This document shows, piece after piece, positions 1 through 8,195 of a DNA stretch of 64,000 nt. How positions within the stretch are numbered: the first letter of the stretch is position 1; each line of letters opens with the position of its first letter. Both the position numbers and the translations under genes were made by a program. The DNA is taken from NCBI GenBank assembly GCA_024233345.1, contig JACKPT010000005.1, positions 62,001 through 126,000 on the forward strand. Direction: 5' to 3'. Source of the DNA: Verrucomicrobiota bacterium (GTDB taxonomy: Bacteria > Verrucomicrobiota > Kiritimatiellia > CAIVKH01). The notes under the pieces are model-generated. The model had not been told where the DNA came from, searched no databases, and was given only the letters and a program-made list of their open reading frames with translations.

Positions 1-1086
1 AAGCCGGGCCTCCAGGAACAAGCTGAGCAGCAGAAACACAACCACCAGACCGAAAAAGGCATTTTTCAGGAGAAGTTCCGCACGCTGTTTGAAGATCTCG
101 GACCGGTCCTGCCAGACCGCGAGGGACAGGCCTTCGGGCAGCACGCGGTTCAGCTCCTCAAGGTGCTCGCGGGTTCGCTCCGAAATCTCGATGGGCGTTT
201 CATCGCCGACCCGATAGACAATAATCTGAAGCGCGGGAACGCCGTCATAGGTCATGGCCTGATCCACATCCTCGAAATCATCCCGGATGGTGGCCACATC
301 CCGGAGCAGCAGGGGGGTGCCCAGGGCGGTGGTCAGGACGGGAATCGTTTCAAATTCCGGGCCGAAGTCCCGGCGCTCGTTCATGCGGAGCAGAATTTCC
401 CCGCTGGACGTTTTGATGCCACCCCCGGGAATTTCCACGGAAGCACTGGCAATCTTCTGGGCCAGTTCATCGATGGTCATGCCGAGGTCGCGGAGTTTTT
501 CCGGGGTGACCTCGATGCTGATTTCGTGATTTCGAATACCCGCCAGTTCCACCAGGGTAATGCCGTCGTCCTGTTGCAAGTTGTCGCGCACAATTTCCGC
601 GGCTTCCCGGAGTACTGCTTCGGATTGGTTCCCGTACAGGATCAAGGTCATGACCGCACGGCGGCGGTCGGCAATGGTGACGGTGGGCTCTTCCGCATCC
701 TCGGGAAGCGAGGTGATGCGGTCGATTTCGTTTTTCAGATCCTGGGCCACCCGCTGCACATCGGCGCCCTCGATGACTTCAACCGTGACCAGCCCGCTCC
801 CTTCACTGGCGACGGACTGCACCTCGTCCACATTGTTGACGCCCCGGGCGACTTCTTCGATGGCCAGTAGGATGGATCGTTCCACCTCCTCGGGGCTGGC
901 CCCGGGATAGGAGACGCTGACATTCACGACATCCAGTTCGAATTCCGGGAACACCTCCTGCTGAATGCGGAGGGCCATGATCAGCCCGCCAACCAGGAGG
1001 AGGAGCATCAGCAGATTGGCGGCGACACTGTTGCCGGCCATCCACCGGATGGGGCCGCCAGACCCTGTCTCGGAAGGAAGACTCAT
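1..1086 (-). CDS. RND efflux pump, inner-membrane permease (N-terminal part, cut by window edge)
   Basis: Reading leftward from ATG at 1086, the frame stays open to base 1 and gives about 362 residues. It starts with a short cytoplasmic tail and a first membrane helix (about residues 18-40), followed by a porter domain with the family pattern FPEFELDVVNVSVSYPGASP. A second helix begins just before the edge. This is the inner-membrane proton-driven subunit of an AcrB/MexB/HAE1-type exporter; substrate cannot be read from the fragment. Its start overlaps the stop of the adaptor gene by 4 bases (ATGA), so adaptor and pump are probably translationally coupled. About two thirds of the protein lies outside the window. 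Confidence 0.9.
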   Translation of the reverse strand, partial: MSLPSETGSGGPIRWMAGNSVAANLLMLLLLVGGLIMALRIQQEVFPEFELDVVNVSVSYPGASPEEVERSILLAIEEVARGVNNVDEVQSVASEGSGLVTVEVIEGADVQRVAQDLKNEIDRITSLPEDAEEPTVTIADRRRAVMTLILYGNQSEAVLREAAEIVRDNLQQDDGITLVELAGIRNHEISIEVTPEKLRDLGMTIDELAQKIASASVEIPGGGIKTSSGEILLRMNERRDFGPEFETIPVLTTALGTPLLLRDVATIRDDFEDVDQAMTYDGVPALQIIVYRVGDETPIEISERTREHLEELNRVLPEGLSLAVWQDRSEIFKQRAELLLKNAFFGLVVVFLLLSLFLEARL

Positions 1087-2318
1087 GGCGATCCGGAAAC
1101 TCCCTGGGGCGGCGCAGTCTTTTCCGGTTTACCGGCTGCGACCAGATTCATCCCCGGCACCGGGGTGCCAAGGTTCGACAGGATGACCTGCTCTCCCGGG
1201 GCGATCCCGGACCGAATCGCCGCCCGGGTTTCATCCTTCCAGTCAACGACCACCGGGCGCACTTCCAGGGTGTTCTCCCCGGTCATGATCCAGACCGAAT
1301 CCTGATCACGCAGGGCCACCCGCGGCAGCACCACGACATCCTCCAGGGTTGTGCCGAGCAAATCGACCCGGACAAAACTGCCAAGCAGAAGTGAGGTGGC
1401 GGACGCGGACGATTGGGATTTCAGATCGAGGGGGTCCGGAATGGCAACCACCAGCCGGGCCAGCCGGGATTGGGTGTCCAGTTCCCGGATCAGGCGCAGC
1501 ACCGATCCGGTCCAGACCCGGTCCGACGAATCAGCGGCATTCCGGATGAGGGCGGCCGATCCGGTTTCCCCCGGTTTAACCGGAATGGACAAACGGGCGA
1601 GGTCGCGCACCGGAACGGCAACCTCCACCCAGAAGGCCTCGGTGGCGGCCACTTCCGCGAGGGTGTCCTGAGAGGAGACGTAGGCACCCCGATCAACCAT
1701 TCGCTTCACCACGGTAGCATCAAAAGGCGCGGTGATCGTGGTGCGGGCAAGCTGTAGTTCCGCTTGGTCGAGCGACGCGCGGGCGGCCTGGACGGCAGCC
1801 TGGGCCGCCTCCAGATGAGGTTTGCGCAGGGCCAGTTCCCGCTGAAGCGGGCTGGATTGATCAGCGTCTCCGATCAATTCCCATTCGCGCCGGGCAACAT
1901 CCTGTCGGCCCTGTTCCACTTTCAACTGGAACTCCGCCTCGGTCAGGGTCGCCTGGGCCCGGGAGACTGCGAGTTGGTAGTCTGCGGGATCGATGGTGAG
2001 AATCATTTCGCCCTGGGTCAGGAAACCGCCCTCCTGATAGGCGTCGGAGGTCTCGAGAATCTGGCCGGCGACCTGGCTTCGGAGCCGGACCTGATGGGAG
2101 GGTACAACCGTTCCGGTTGCCCGGATCACCACGGTCACGTTGGTGGGGTGGGCGGTGATCACCTCGACCAGGGCTTGCTGGGGTGGGGGCGACCGGCGTT
2201 CGGCCTTGGGTCCGGTGTGGATCAGGGTTCGGGCCAGAAACACGCCGACGCCGATAATGATCACCGGGATCAAAAATCGAAGCATCGCTTTCATGAGATG
2301 GACCTTACTCGACATCAT
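1083..2318 (-). CDS. RND efflux periplasmic adaptor (membrane fusion protein, HlyD/AcrA family)
   Basis: Periplasmic adaptor joining the inner-membrane pump to the outer-membrane channel. An N-terminal hydrophobic segment (about residues 11-30) is followed by a barrel/lipoyl half containing RLRSQVAGQILE, an alpha-helical hairpin rich in Ala, Gln and Glu, the second lipoyl half (TITAPFDATVVKRMVDRGAYV) and a C-terminal beta domain. I prefer ATG 2318 because an AAGGA box sits 5 bases upstream; an in-frame ATG at 2348 would give 421 residues and a longer overlap with the channel gene. It is the second gene of a channel-adaptor-pump operon. Confidence 0.9.
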   Translation of the reverse strand: MMSSKVHLMKAMLRFLIPVIIIGVGVFLARTLIHTGPKAERRSPPPQQALVEVITAHPTNVTVVIRATGTVVPSHQVRLRSQVAGQILETSDAYQEGGFLTQGEMILTIDPADYQLAVSRAQATLTEAEFQLKVEQGRQDVARREWELIGDADQSSPLQRELALRKPHLEAAQAAVQAARASLDQAELQLARTTITAPFDATVVKRMVDRGAYVSSQDTLAEVAATEAFWVEVAVPVRDLARLSIPVKPGETGSAALIRNAADSSDRVWTGSVLRLIRELDTQSRLARLVVAIPDPLDLKSQSSASATSLLLGSFVRVDLLGTTLEDVVVLPRVALRDQDSVWIMTGENTLEVRPVVVDWKDETRAAIRSGIAPGEQVILSNLGTPVPGMNLVAAGKPEKTAPPQGVSGSP

Positions 2319-3774
2319 ACATTCCTTCTTCCTCTGGAACGGGTTCATGGGTAACCGCCAGCGGGTCGCCCCCGAGGGCCCGGTGGAGCGCTATCCGATA
2401 GAGTAATCTCTGACCCTTGCGGGCCACCCAGTCTCGTTCGAGCCGTTGCACGGATAGCTGCTGAGTCAGGACCGCCAGGTAATCCTGCAGACCATTGCGA
2501 TAGCGATAGATTGCCTCGGCCAACCCATTGCGCGCAGCTTCCAATTGCCGGACGGTGGCCGCGAGATGCTCCACCTGTTTCTGCTCCTGGATGAGCGCAT
2601 CCTCCACATCGGCCACCGCTTGATAGACGGTTTGCCGGTAGTCGAGCAACCGCTCATCGCGAAGCGCCTCGGCCTGGGACACCTGGGCGCGGCGGTTGCC
2701 TCCATCGAGCAGGGGGAGGAGTAAGTTCCCGGCGAGGTTGGCCAACCAGTTGTCGAACAGGGTGGACAGATCTTCGCTGGCATAGCCTGCATCCGCAGTG
2801 AGCCGGAGGGCGGGAAGCCGGTTGGCCTGGGCGGCTTGCACCCGTTCGCCTGCGGCGACGAGGCGGTAGCCGCTGGCCCGGATGTCCGGACGGTTGGCCA
2901 GCAGATCGATCGGCAGACCGGTGCCGGGGATGGGGTTGACCGTTGGCAGTGTCTGACGAGTGAGTTCGAGTGACGTGGTTGGGGGCAAACCGAGCAGGAT
3001 GGCCAACTGGTGCTGAAAAACCGCAATTCTCGCCTCGGCGAGAGGGATCAGGGCCCGGGCTTCTTCCACCACCTGTTGTTGCTGGAAGACATCGAGCGAT
3101 GTCGATAGAGCATTCTTGAACCGCAGGTTCAGCAGTTCGAGGGTTTGCTCACTGGTGGCACGCTGGGAATTCAATAACGCGAGCTGATTTTGCTGAACCA
3201 GGAGATTGACCCAGGTTTCCGCCACCTGACCGGCGAGGGTAATCCGGGCGGTTCGCAGGTCCGATCGGGATGCCTCAACGTCCGCTTCTGCGGCATCGGC
3301 AATCGAGCTCACCCGGCCCCATAAATCCAGTTCATATGACCCGGCCAGTTTGAGGGAATAGGTCTCGGATTCGGTGCGAATATCGTTTTGTTCACGCTCG
3401 GTGTAGCCGGCGCCGCCGGAGAGGGTAATCTCCGGGACCAGCGCGGATGCTTCCCGCCGGGCCACTGCGGCCGCCTGACGAAGCCGGGCTTCCGCAGTCC
3501 GGATCGAAAACCCGTTGGTCAGGGCGAGATCAATCAGTCGGTTTAAATCATCGGACTGCCAGGAGCGCCACCACTGATCGGCGATCGGTTGGTTGGCATC
3601 GAACAGGGAATAGGTTTCGGGAAGTGATTCCGGTTCCACGGGCATGTCCACCGGCACATGGGCACAACTCATCAGCAAGCTGCAACCGAGCAGGGCGAGT
3701 ACATGGTGCGCCGGTGAGTGCGGGGTCCGGCCTCGCCGGGGCTCTATCGAATGCGTTGGCATGGCTGATTGCAT
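2305..3774 (-). CDS. Outer-membrane efflux lipoprotein (TolC/NodT family)
   Basis: Outer-membrane channel of the tripartite RND system, 489 residues, usual for OprM/NodT proteins. The N-terminus has a basic stretch, a hydrophobic core and a lipobox-like LLMSC, so Cys37 is the probable lipidated residue. The mature part begins with the family pattern in which DQWWRSW precedes the first helical repeat (NRLIDLALTNGFSIRTAEARL), and the two coiled helical repeats typical of TolC-like trimers follow. It is first in the operon, and its stop overlaps the adaptor start by 14 bases. No strong ribosome site precedes ATG 3774; Met5 is an alternative start. Confidence 0.92.
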   Translation of the reverse strand: MQSAMPTHSIEPRRGRTPHSPAHHVLALLGCSLLMSCAHVPVDMPVEPESLPETYSLFDANQPIADQWWRSWQSDDLNRLIDLALTNGFSIRTAEARLRQAAAVARREASALVPEITLSGGAGYTEREQNDIRTESETYSLKLAGSYELDLWGRVSSIADAAEADVEASRSDLRTARITLAGQVAETWVNLLVQQNQLALLNSQRATSEQTLELLNLRFKNALSTSLDVFQQQQVVEEARALIPLAEARIAVFQHQLAILLGLPPTTSLELTRQTLPTVNPIPGTGLPIDLLANRPDIRASGYRLVAAGERVQAAQANRLPALRLTADAGYASEDLSTLFDNWLANLAGNLLLPLLDGGNRRAQVSQAEALRDERLLDYRQTVYQAVADVEDALIQEQKQVEHLAATVRQLEAARNGLAEAIYRYRNGLQDYLAVLTQQLSVQRLERDWVARKGQRLLYRIALHRALGGDPLAVTHEPVPEEEGMYDVE

Positions 3775-3826
3775 GGACCGGATTAAGGTAGGCCAAAATC
3801 ATCAAATCACAAGACCGGACTGAAGG

Positions 3827-3855
3827 TTGAGTCTTTTGCCGGTACCCGTTATTCT
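3827..3855 (+). promoter_or_regulatory. Candidate sigma-70 promoter of yggS (possibly leaderless)
   Basis: TTGAGT (3827-3832) and TATTCT (3850-3855) are separated by 17 bases, each matching the consensus at 4 of 6 positions. The -10 box ends 7 bases before the yggS ATG at 3863, so transcription would start at or next to the start codon. No Shine-Dalgarno box is visible, consistent with a leaderless message. Confidence 0.4.
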
Positions 3856-3862
3856 GCGCAGC

Positions 3863-4576
3863 ATGACGGATCAGGAATCAGCATCGATGGAAGAACGCAT
3901 TGGCCGCATTCGGGAGCGGATGGCGGCGGCCGCGCTCCGGGCCGGGCGCTCGCCCGATGAGGTGGAGCTCATCGCGGTGTCCAAGAATCATGGCCCGGAC
4001 CGGATCCGCGAGGCAGCCCGCTGTGGGCTGCGTATTTTTGGCGAGAACCGGGTGCAGGAAGCGCGGGCAAAGATGCCGGAATGTCCGGGAACCCTCTCCT
4101 GGCACTTGATCGGTCATCTCCAGCGCAACAAGGCGGCCCAGGCGGTGGCGTTGTTTGACCGGATACACTCGGTGGATTCCGTCAAACTGCTCGAGGCCTT
4201 GAACCAGGCCTGCGATCAGGCCGGGAAATCCATGGACATTTTTCTGGAGGTGAATGTCTCCGGTGAAGGGACCAAGTTCGGGTTTTCCCCGGAGGCGGTT
4301 CCGGATGTTCTGCGTCATGGTGGCGATTGGCCGCGCCTGGTGATGGTTGGCCTGATGACGATTCCGCCATTCACGCAGGATCCGGAGGGCGCCCGCCCTC
4401 ATTTCCGGCAACTCCGGGCCTATCAGGAGCAATGGCAACAGGAGACCGGCATTCCTTTGGAATCGTTATCCATGGGCATGTCCCATGATTTTGAAGTGGC
4501 GATCGAGGAAGGATCCCATTGGGTGCGAATTGGAACCGCCATTTTTGGCGAACGGAGCAAGGCAGGTATGCAATGA
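3863..4576 (+). CDS. yggS: YggS/PLPBP-family PLP-binding protein
   Basis: PLP homeostasis protein of the YggS/PROSC family: a single TIM-barrel domain that binds PLP and has no known enzyme activity. The cofactor lysine is Lys41 in IAVSK, and the family patterns FGENRVQEA, WHLIGHLQRNK and the C-terminal LSMGMSHDFEVAIEEGS with VRIGTAIFG are all present. I chose ATG 3863 over the upstream 3827 because the barrel begins soon after it and the promoter lies between them. The stop overlaps the proC start (ATGA); yggS-proC adjacency is a widely conserved pair. Confidence 0.93.
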   Translation: MTDQESASMEERIGRIRERMAAAALRAGRSPDEVELIAVSKNHGPDRIREAARCGLRIFGENRVQEARAKMPECPGTLSWHLIGHLQRNKAAQAVALFDRIHSVDSVKLLEALNQACDQAGKSMDIFLEVNVSGEGTKFGFSPEAVPDVLRHGGDWPRLVMVGLMTIPPFTQDPEGARPHFRQLRAYQEQWQQETGIPLESLSMGMSHDFEVAIEEGSHWVRIGTAIFGERSKAGMQ

Positions 4577-5382
4577 GTCATCGGGTGGTCTGTCTGGGTG
4601 CGGGCAATATGGCGGAAGCGCTGGTGAGCGGGTGGCTTGACCAGGGGGTGGTGCAGGCGGATGAACTTTGTGTCAGTGATCCATCGCAGGAGCGGCGGGA
4701 ACGCTTTTCATCCCGGTTTGGCGTGGCGGCCCTGGAGGATAATCGGGCTGCGGTGGCCGATGCCAAGGTGGTGGTCCTTGCGGTGAAGCCCCAGGTGCTG
4801 GTGCAGGTATTGGTTGAGGTTCGGGATGCGATTCGTCCGGAAGCCTGTCTGATCAGTATTGCTGCAGGAATCCGGACTGCGACGATTGAGGCGCATGTGC
4901 ATCCGGGCCAGTCGGTGATTCGGGTCATGCCCAACACGCCGGCGCTGGTCGGGCGCGGGGTTTCTGCGCTTGCCCGAGGACAACATGCCTCCGAGCCGGA
5001 TCTGTTACAGGCAGAGCAGATGATGCGGGCGGTGGGCCAAACCCTGCGGGTTGACGAGGGCGATATGGACGCAGTGACTGCGGTCAGCGGGAGTGGCCCT
5101 GCCTATCTGTTTGGATTTACCGAAGGTTTGATCGCGGCCGCGATCCAGGCCGGTCTCACTCCGGATCAGGCCCGCTTCCTCGCTGTGGAAACCGTGACCG
5201 GCGCGGCAGAACTGATGCGGGTTTCCGGGGAGCCCCCCGATAAACTCCGGGAAAAAGTAACCTCCAAGGGGGGGACCACGGCGGCGGCATTGGCCTCGTT
5301 TGAAGCCTCCGGTTGGCAAAAGATCATTGCCCAGGCGGTAGAAGCGGCCCGGCAACGCTCCATCGAGCTCTCTGCGTCATGA
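4573..5382 (+). CDS. proC: Pyrroline-5-carboxylate reductase
   Basis: Catalyses the last step of proline synthesis, NAD(P)H-dependent reduction of pyrroline-5-carboxylate. The N-terminal Rossmann fold begins VVCLGAGNMAEAL. The C-terminal dimerisation domain has the family signature TAVSGSGPAYLFGF and VTSKGGTTAAAL, where many relatives have VTSPGGTT. At 269 residues it is of normal length. ATG 4573 overlaps the yggS stop, and the gene stop overlaps the next start, both as ATGA. Confidence 0.95.
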   Translation: MSHRVVCLGAGNMAEALVSGWLDQGVVQADELCVSDPSQERRERFSSRFGVAALEDNRAAVADAKVVVLAVKPQVLVQVLVEVRDAIRPEACLISIAAGIRTATIEAHVHPGQSVIRVMPNTPALVGRGVSALARGQHASEPDLLQAEQMMRAVGQTLRVDEGDMDAVTAVSGSGPAYLFGFTEGLIAAAIQAGLTPDQARFLAVETVTGAAELMRVSGEPPDKLREKVTSKGGTTAAALASFEASGWQKIIAQAVEAARQRSIELSAS

Positions 5383-6371
5383 AAAAGAACCCATCCAAGC
5401 CGCCGCGCAAATCCAGCCCGGCGAAGACCGAGGACCGCACCCCTCTGATGCAAACCCTGACCCGTTTCTGGGTCGCTCTGTTTCTGGTGTCGGCGATTGT
5501 GTATATCGCGATTCTGTTCGTCGGCGGCACCGAGGGCTTTCGATCCCTGCTCAGCGATCATGTGGAAGGACGCTATGGACTGGCGATTGACATAGAATCT
5601 TCCTCATTGAGTCCCGGCCTGCAATTGACCCTTGAGGGCATTCGAATGGCCGACGATACCGAGCCGGGGGACCTTCGGATTGCCGAGGCCCGGATACAAT
5701 GTTCACCGCTGTCGTGGATTCGCGGGCGGGGAATGGTGCGGTCGGTATCGATCCATGGGGGTACCCTGATCTTTGAACGGAATGCGAAGACCGCGGCCTG
5801 GTCTCCGGTAGCCTTTCACCGCATCAATGATCTTCTTGCCCCCTGGTTGGCCCTGAACCGGCTGGAAGGGCGGATGCCTGATGCGGGGGCTGGAAGCTTT
5901 CTGGAACCCACGATCCGGGATACGGAGCCGGATGACGCGGCCGCAGTGCAGGACTGGTTGGCCGGGTTACCACCCCAGTGGCGGCTGGCGCTTGACGGTC
6001 TGAATCTGGCCTGGCGGGAAGGAGCGGGTGCGGTGGTGGCCTCCCTCGACAACATTCAACTGGATTGCCAGTTGTCTCATCTATTGGATGAAACGGTTGT
6101 TCGTTACCGGATCGCGGTGGGAACCGCCCGCCGTGGATCCGATGTGATCGCGTCCGGCGTGAGGTTGGAGGGGATGCGGGTGGGCGACCGTGAGGTAGGG
6201 CTGTCTTTTCAGGGGGATGGCAGCGGGCTGGCGATTCAGTCACCCGCAACGGGGTTGTCGGCGGAATCTCAACGCGCACTGGATCTGATGAACCAGTTTG
6301 AAGCACTCCGGAGTCAGCCCCTGCCCGAGGGGGTGGAGGACCGTCGGGCGGTTCCCGTTACTGCGGATTGA
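5379..6371 (+). CDS. Membrane-anchored AsmA-like protein of unknown function
   Basis: 330 residues with a Lys/Pro-rich cytoplasmic N-terminus, one membrane helix (about residues 25-48) and a periplasmic beta-rich region. The segment beginning YGLAIDIESSSLSPGLQLTL resembles the start of AsmA/DUF748-type envelope proteins: a short strand pair, then a hydrophobic lipid-facing groove sequence. It is far shorter than full AsmA-like bridge proteins. Translation is coupled to proC by an ATGA overlap. Its 3' end overlaps the convergent transglutaminase-like gene by 14 bases. The family assignment is tentative; no catalytic motif is visible. Confidence 0.6.
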   Translation: MKKNPSKPPRKSSPAKTEDRTPLMQTLTRFWVALFLVSAIVYIAILFVGGTEGFRSLLSDHVEGRYGLAIDIESSSLSPGLQLTLEGIRMADDTEPGDLRIAEARIQCSPLSWIRGRGMVRSVSIHGGTLIFERNAKTAAWSPVAFHRINDLLAPWLALNRLEGRMPDAGAGSFLEPTIRDTEPDDAAAVQDWLAGLPPQWRLALDGLNLAWREGAGAVVASLDNIQLDCQLSHLLDETVVRYRIAVGTARRGSDVIASGVRLEGMRVGDREVGLSFQGDGSGLAIQSPATGLSAESQRALDLMNQFEALRSQPLPEGVEDRRAVPVTAD

Positions 6372-7227
6372 CCGAATCGCTTTCCACGGGTTGAACCGAA
6401 AGGTGCGATTCCATGGTCGAGGTCACATCGGTTCCCCAATAGGCGCCGGAAATCAGGGCGGCAGAGCTGGTATGTAATCCGGCCGCGAGCGGCACATATT
6501 GGTCGCACACCGCGAGGCCCGCGGTGGGGTCATAACCGCGCCAGCCTGCTTGCGGGAGGAAGATCTCCGCCCATGCATGCAGATGCTGACATCCATCCAC
6601 GTCGGTTCCATTCCAGTAACCACTGACAAAACGAGCTGCCAGCCCCTTGGTCCGGCAGGCTTCCACAAACAGCACGGCCAGGTCGCGGCAGGTGCCCTGT
6701 CTTTTTTCCAGGGTCACCTCGGGAGCCCAGGGGGCGCCTTCCATCCGGACCATGGGGGCAAACTCCCGGTAGAGGGCTGCGGTCAGGAGGGAAAGAAACG
6801 GAAGCGTCATGCCATCCGCCTCGTCGGCAATGGGGTCGACCAATTCATTCAAGGCGGAGGGAACAATGGAGGGCTGGCAGTAGGGCAGCAGGTTGGGGTG
6901 CAAGTGCTGGGGATATCGAACCGGGAGGGTGAGGATGTCTGGATCGGTCAATACATAGTCAAACGGATTCGACCGCAAGGTCTCCACCACCATCTGCACC
7001 GACAGCTTGAGGGTGGTGGTCAACTCCTCAAACCAAACCTGGGTGCTGGGGTTGCCCTCCAGATCGATGAAGTCCGTGGTGCCACCGGGCTTGGGATAAA
7101 TCGACCGGGAAAACTCATGGAGGATCACGCTGCCATCCTGGCGGGGTTTTTGCCGCAGGGTATGGGGATCCAGGGCGACCGGACGGCTATAGGTGTAGAT
7201 GGATTGATGGGATATCGTAAATAGCAT
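6358..7227 (-). CDS. Transglutaminase-like cysteine peptidase-fold protein
   Basis: Has an N-terminal bacterial transglutaminase-like domain (YTYSRPVALDPHTLRQKPR region) and a transglutaminase/papain-fold core. The triad can be read directly: Cys180 in QGTCRDLA, His217 in HLHAWAEIFLP and Asp233 in GYDPT. Members of this family (COG1305) typically sit beside alpha-E and circularly permuted ATP-grasp genes, exactly as here, and are predicted to process peptides or amide links made by the ATP-grasp enzyme. It is the last gene of the three-gene operon, overlapping the alpha-E stop by one base (TAATG). No signal peptide is seen, so it is probably cytoplasmic. Confidence 0.88.
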   Translation of the reverse strand: MLFTISHQSIYTYSRPVALDPHTLRQKPRQDGSVILHEFSRSIYPKPGGTTDFIDLEGNPSTQVWFEELTTTLKLSVQMVVETLRSNPFDYVLTDPDILTLPVRYPQHLHPNLLPYCQPSIVPSALNELVDPIADEADGMTLPFLSLLTAALYREFAPMVRMEGAPWAPEVTLEKRQGTCRDLAVLFVEACRTKGLAARFVSGYWNGTDVDGCQHLHAWAEIFLPQAGWRGYDPTAGLAVCDQYVPLAAGLHTSSAALISGAYWGTDVTSTMESHLSVQPVESDSVNPQ

Positions 7228-8195
7228 TATTCACCCGATGGCATGGGACGCAGTTCGAAGAAGGTCTTGAAGATCGCTTCGTCCACGTCGTTGACTTTGT
7301 TTTGGAACGAATCGATAAATTCATGGAGGCCACGGGAGATGATGTCATCCGCGCTACTGAACGCAAGCTCGGACCGCAATTGCCCCAACCGCTGCTCAGC
7401 CAGATTCGAGTAGGTTCCGAGCGGTGTGCCGGAGATCTGGTGAAGCGAAATTTCAGCCTGGGTGACGCTGTGAAGCATGGTGCGGGGGAATCCGGGATCC
7501 AGCACCAGGAAGCCGACGATGTTGCGGGGATCAATCCGACCGTATCGTTTACGGTACATTTCGTAGGCGCTGGCCGAACTCAGCAAGGCGATCCATTGCA
7601 ATTCATCGTAGGGGGTGCCCACATCCTGCAGCGAGGGCAGGAGAATGAAGTATTTGACATCGAGCATCCGGGAGGTTTTGTCCGCGCGCTCCAGCATCCG
7701 CCCCAGCAGGCTGAAGTTCCACGCTTCATTGTGGCTCATGGTGTTGTCGGTAATCCCGTTGAACAGGCTGCCTGCGAGCAGGACGTCGGTGAAGAAACTT
7801 TGGGCATCCAGCACCGCAGGGGTTCCGTGCCGGGCCTGTTCACTGACCTTGATGTAGAGCCGGTTGATATATTCCCACATGGGGGAGGAAATGCTTTCCC
7901 GGATCGACCGGGCATTCTCGCGGGCTGCGCGGACGCAGGAATAGATCGAGCTGGGGTAGGTGAGGTCGAAGGTCAGAAAGTCCACCACCTTTTCCATCGA
8001 GGTGTCATTTCCATGCCGCTTGACGAACAAGTCATAGTCGCCGGTCACTTGCACCAGGGAGCCCCACTGGTTGAACTGGTTATCCTGTTGTTCCAGCATC
8101 AGGTTCAGGGTCACGCCGATGAAGCGGGAGGTATTTTCCGCTCGCTCCATATAGCGGTTCATCCAATAAATTGCGTCGGCAACCCGGCTAAGCAT
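7227..8195 (-). CDS. Alpha-E domain protein (DUF403)
   Basis: All-alpha protein of the alpha-E (DUF403, COG2307) family, opening with the typical MLSRVADAIYWMNRYMERAE. I use ATG 8195 rather than the upstream in-frame codon at 8222 because the family begins there and it overlaps the ATP-grasp stop by only 8 bases. The function is unknown; from gene neighbourhood it is predicted to act with the adjacent permuted ATP-grasp ligase in forming a peptide or amide tag. Acidic and aromatic conserved helices (SRMLDVKYFILLPS, FLVLDPGFPRTM) are present. Length, 322 residues, is normal. Confidence 0.9.
   Translation of the reverse strand: MLSRVADAIYWMNRYMERAENTSRFIGVTLNLMLEQQDNQFNQWGSLVQVTGDYDLFVKRHGNDTSMEKVVDFLTFDLTYPSSIYSCVRAARENARSIRESISSPMWEYINRLYIKVSEQARHGTPAVLDAQSFFTDVLLAGSLFNGITDNTMSHNEAWNFSLLGRMLERADKTSRMLDVKYFILLPSLQDVGTPYDELQWIALLSSASAYEMYRKRYGRIDPRNIVGFLVLDPGFPRTMLHSVTQAEISLHQISGTPLGTYSNLAEQRLGQLRSELAFSSADDIISRGLHEFIDSFQNKVNDVDEAIFKTFFELRPMPSGE

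Noticed and set aside
163..870. Plus-strand open frame at the left edge
   Set aside because: Antisense to the RND pump, whose N-terminal helix and porter motifs read clearly on the minus strand.
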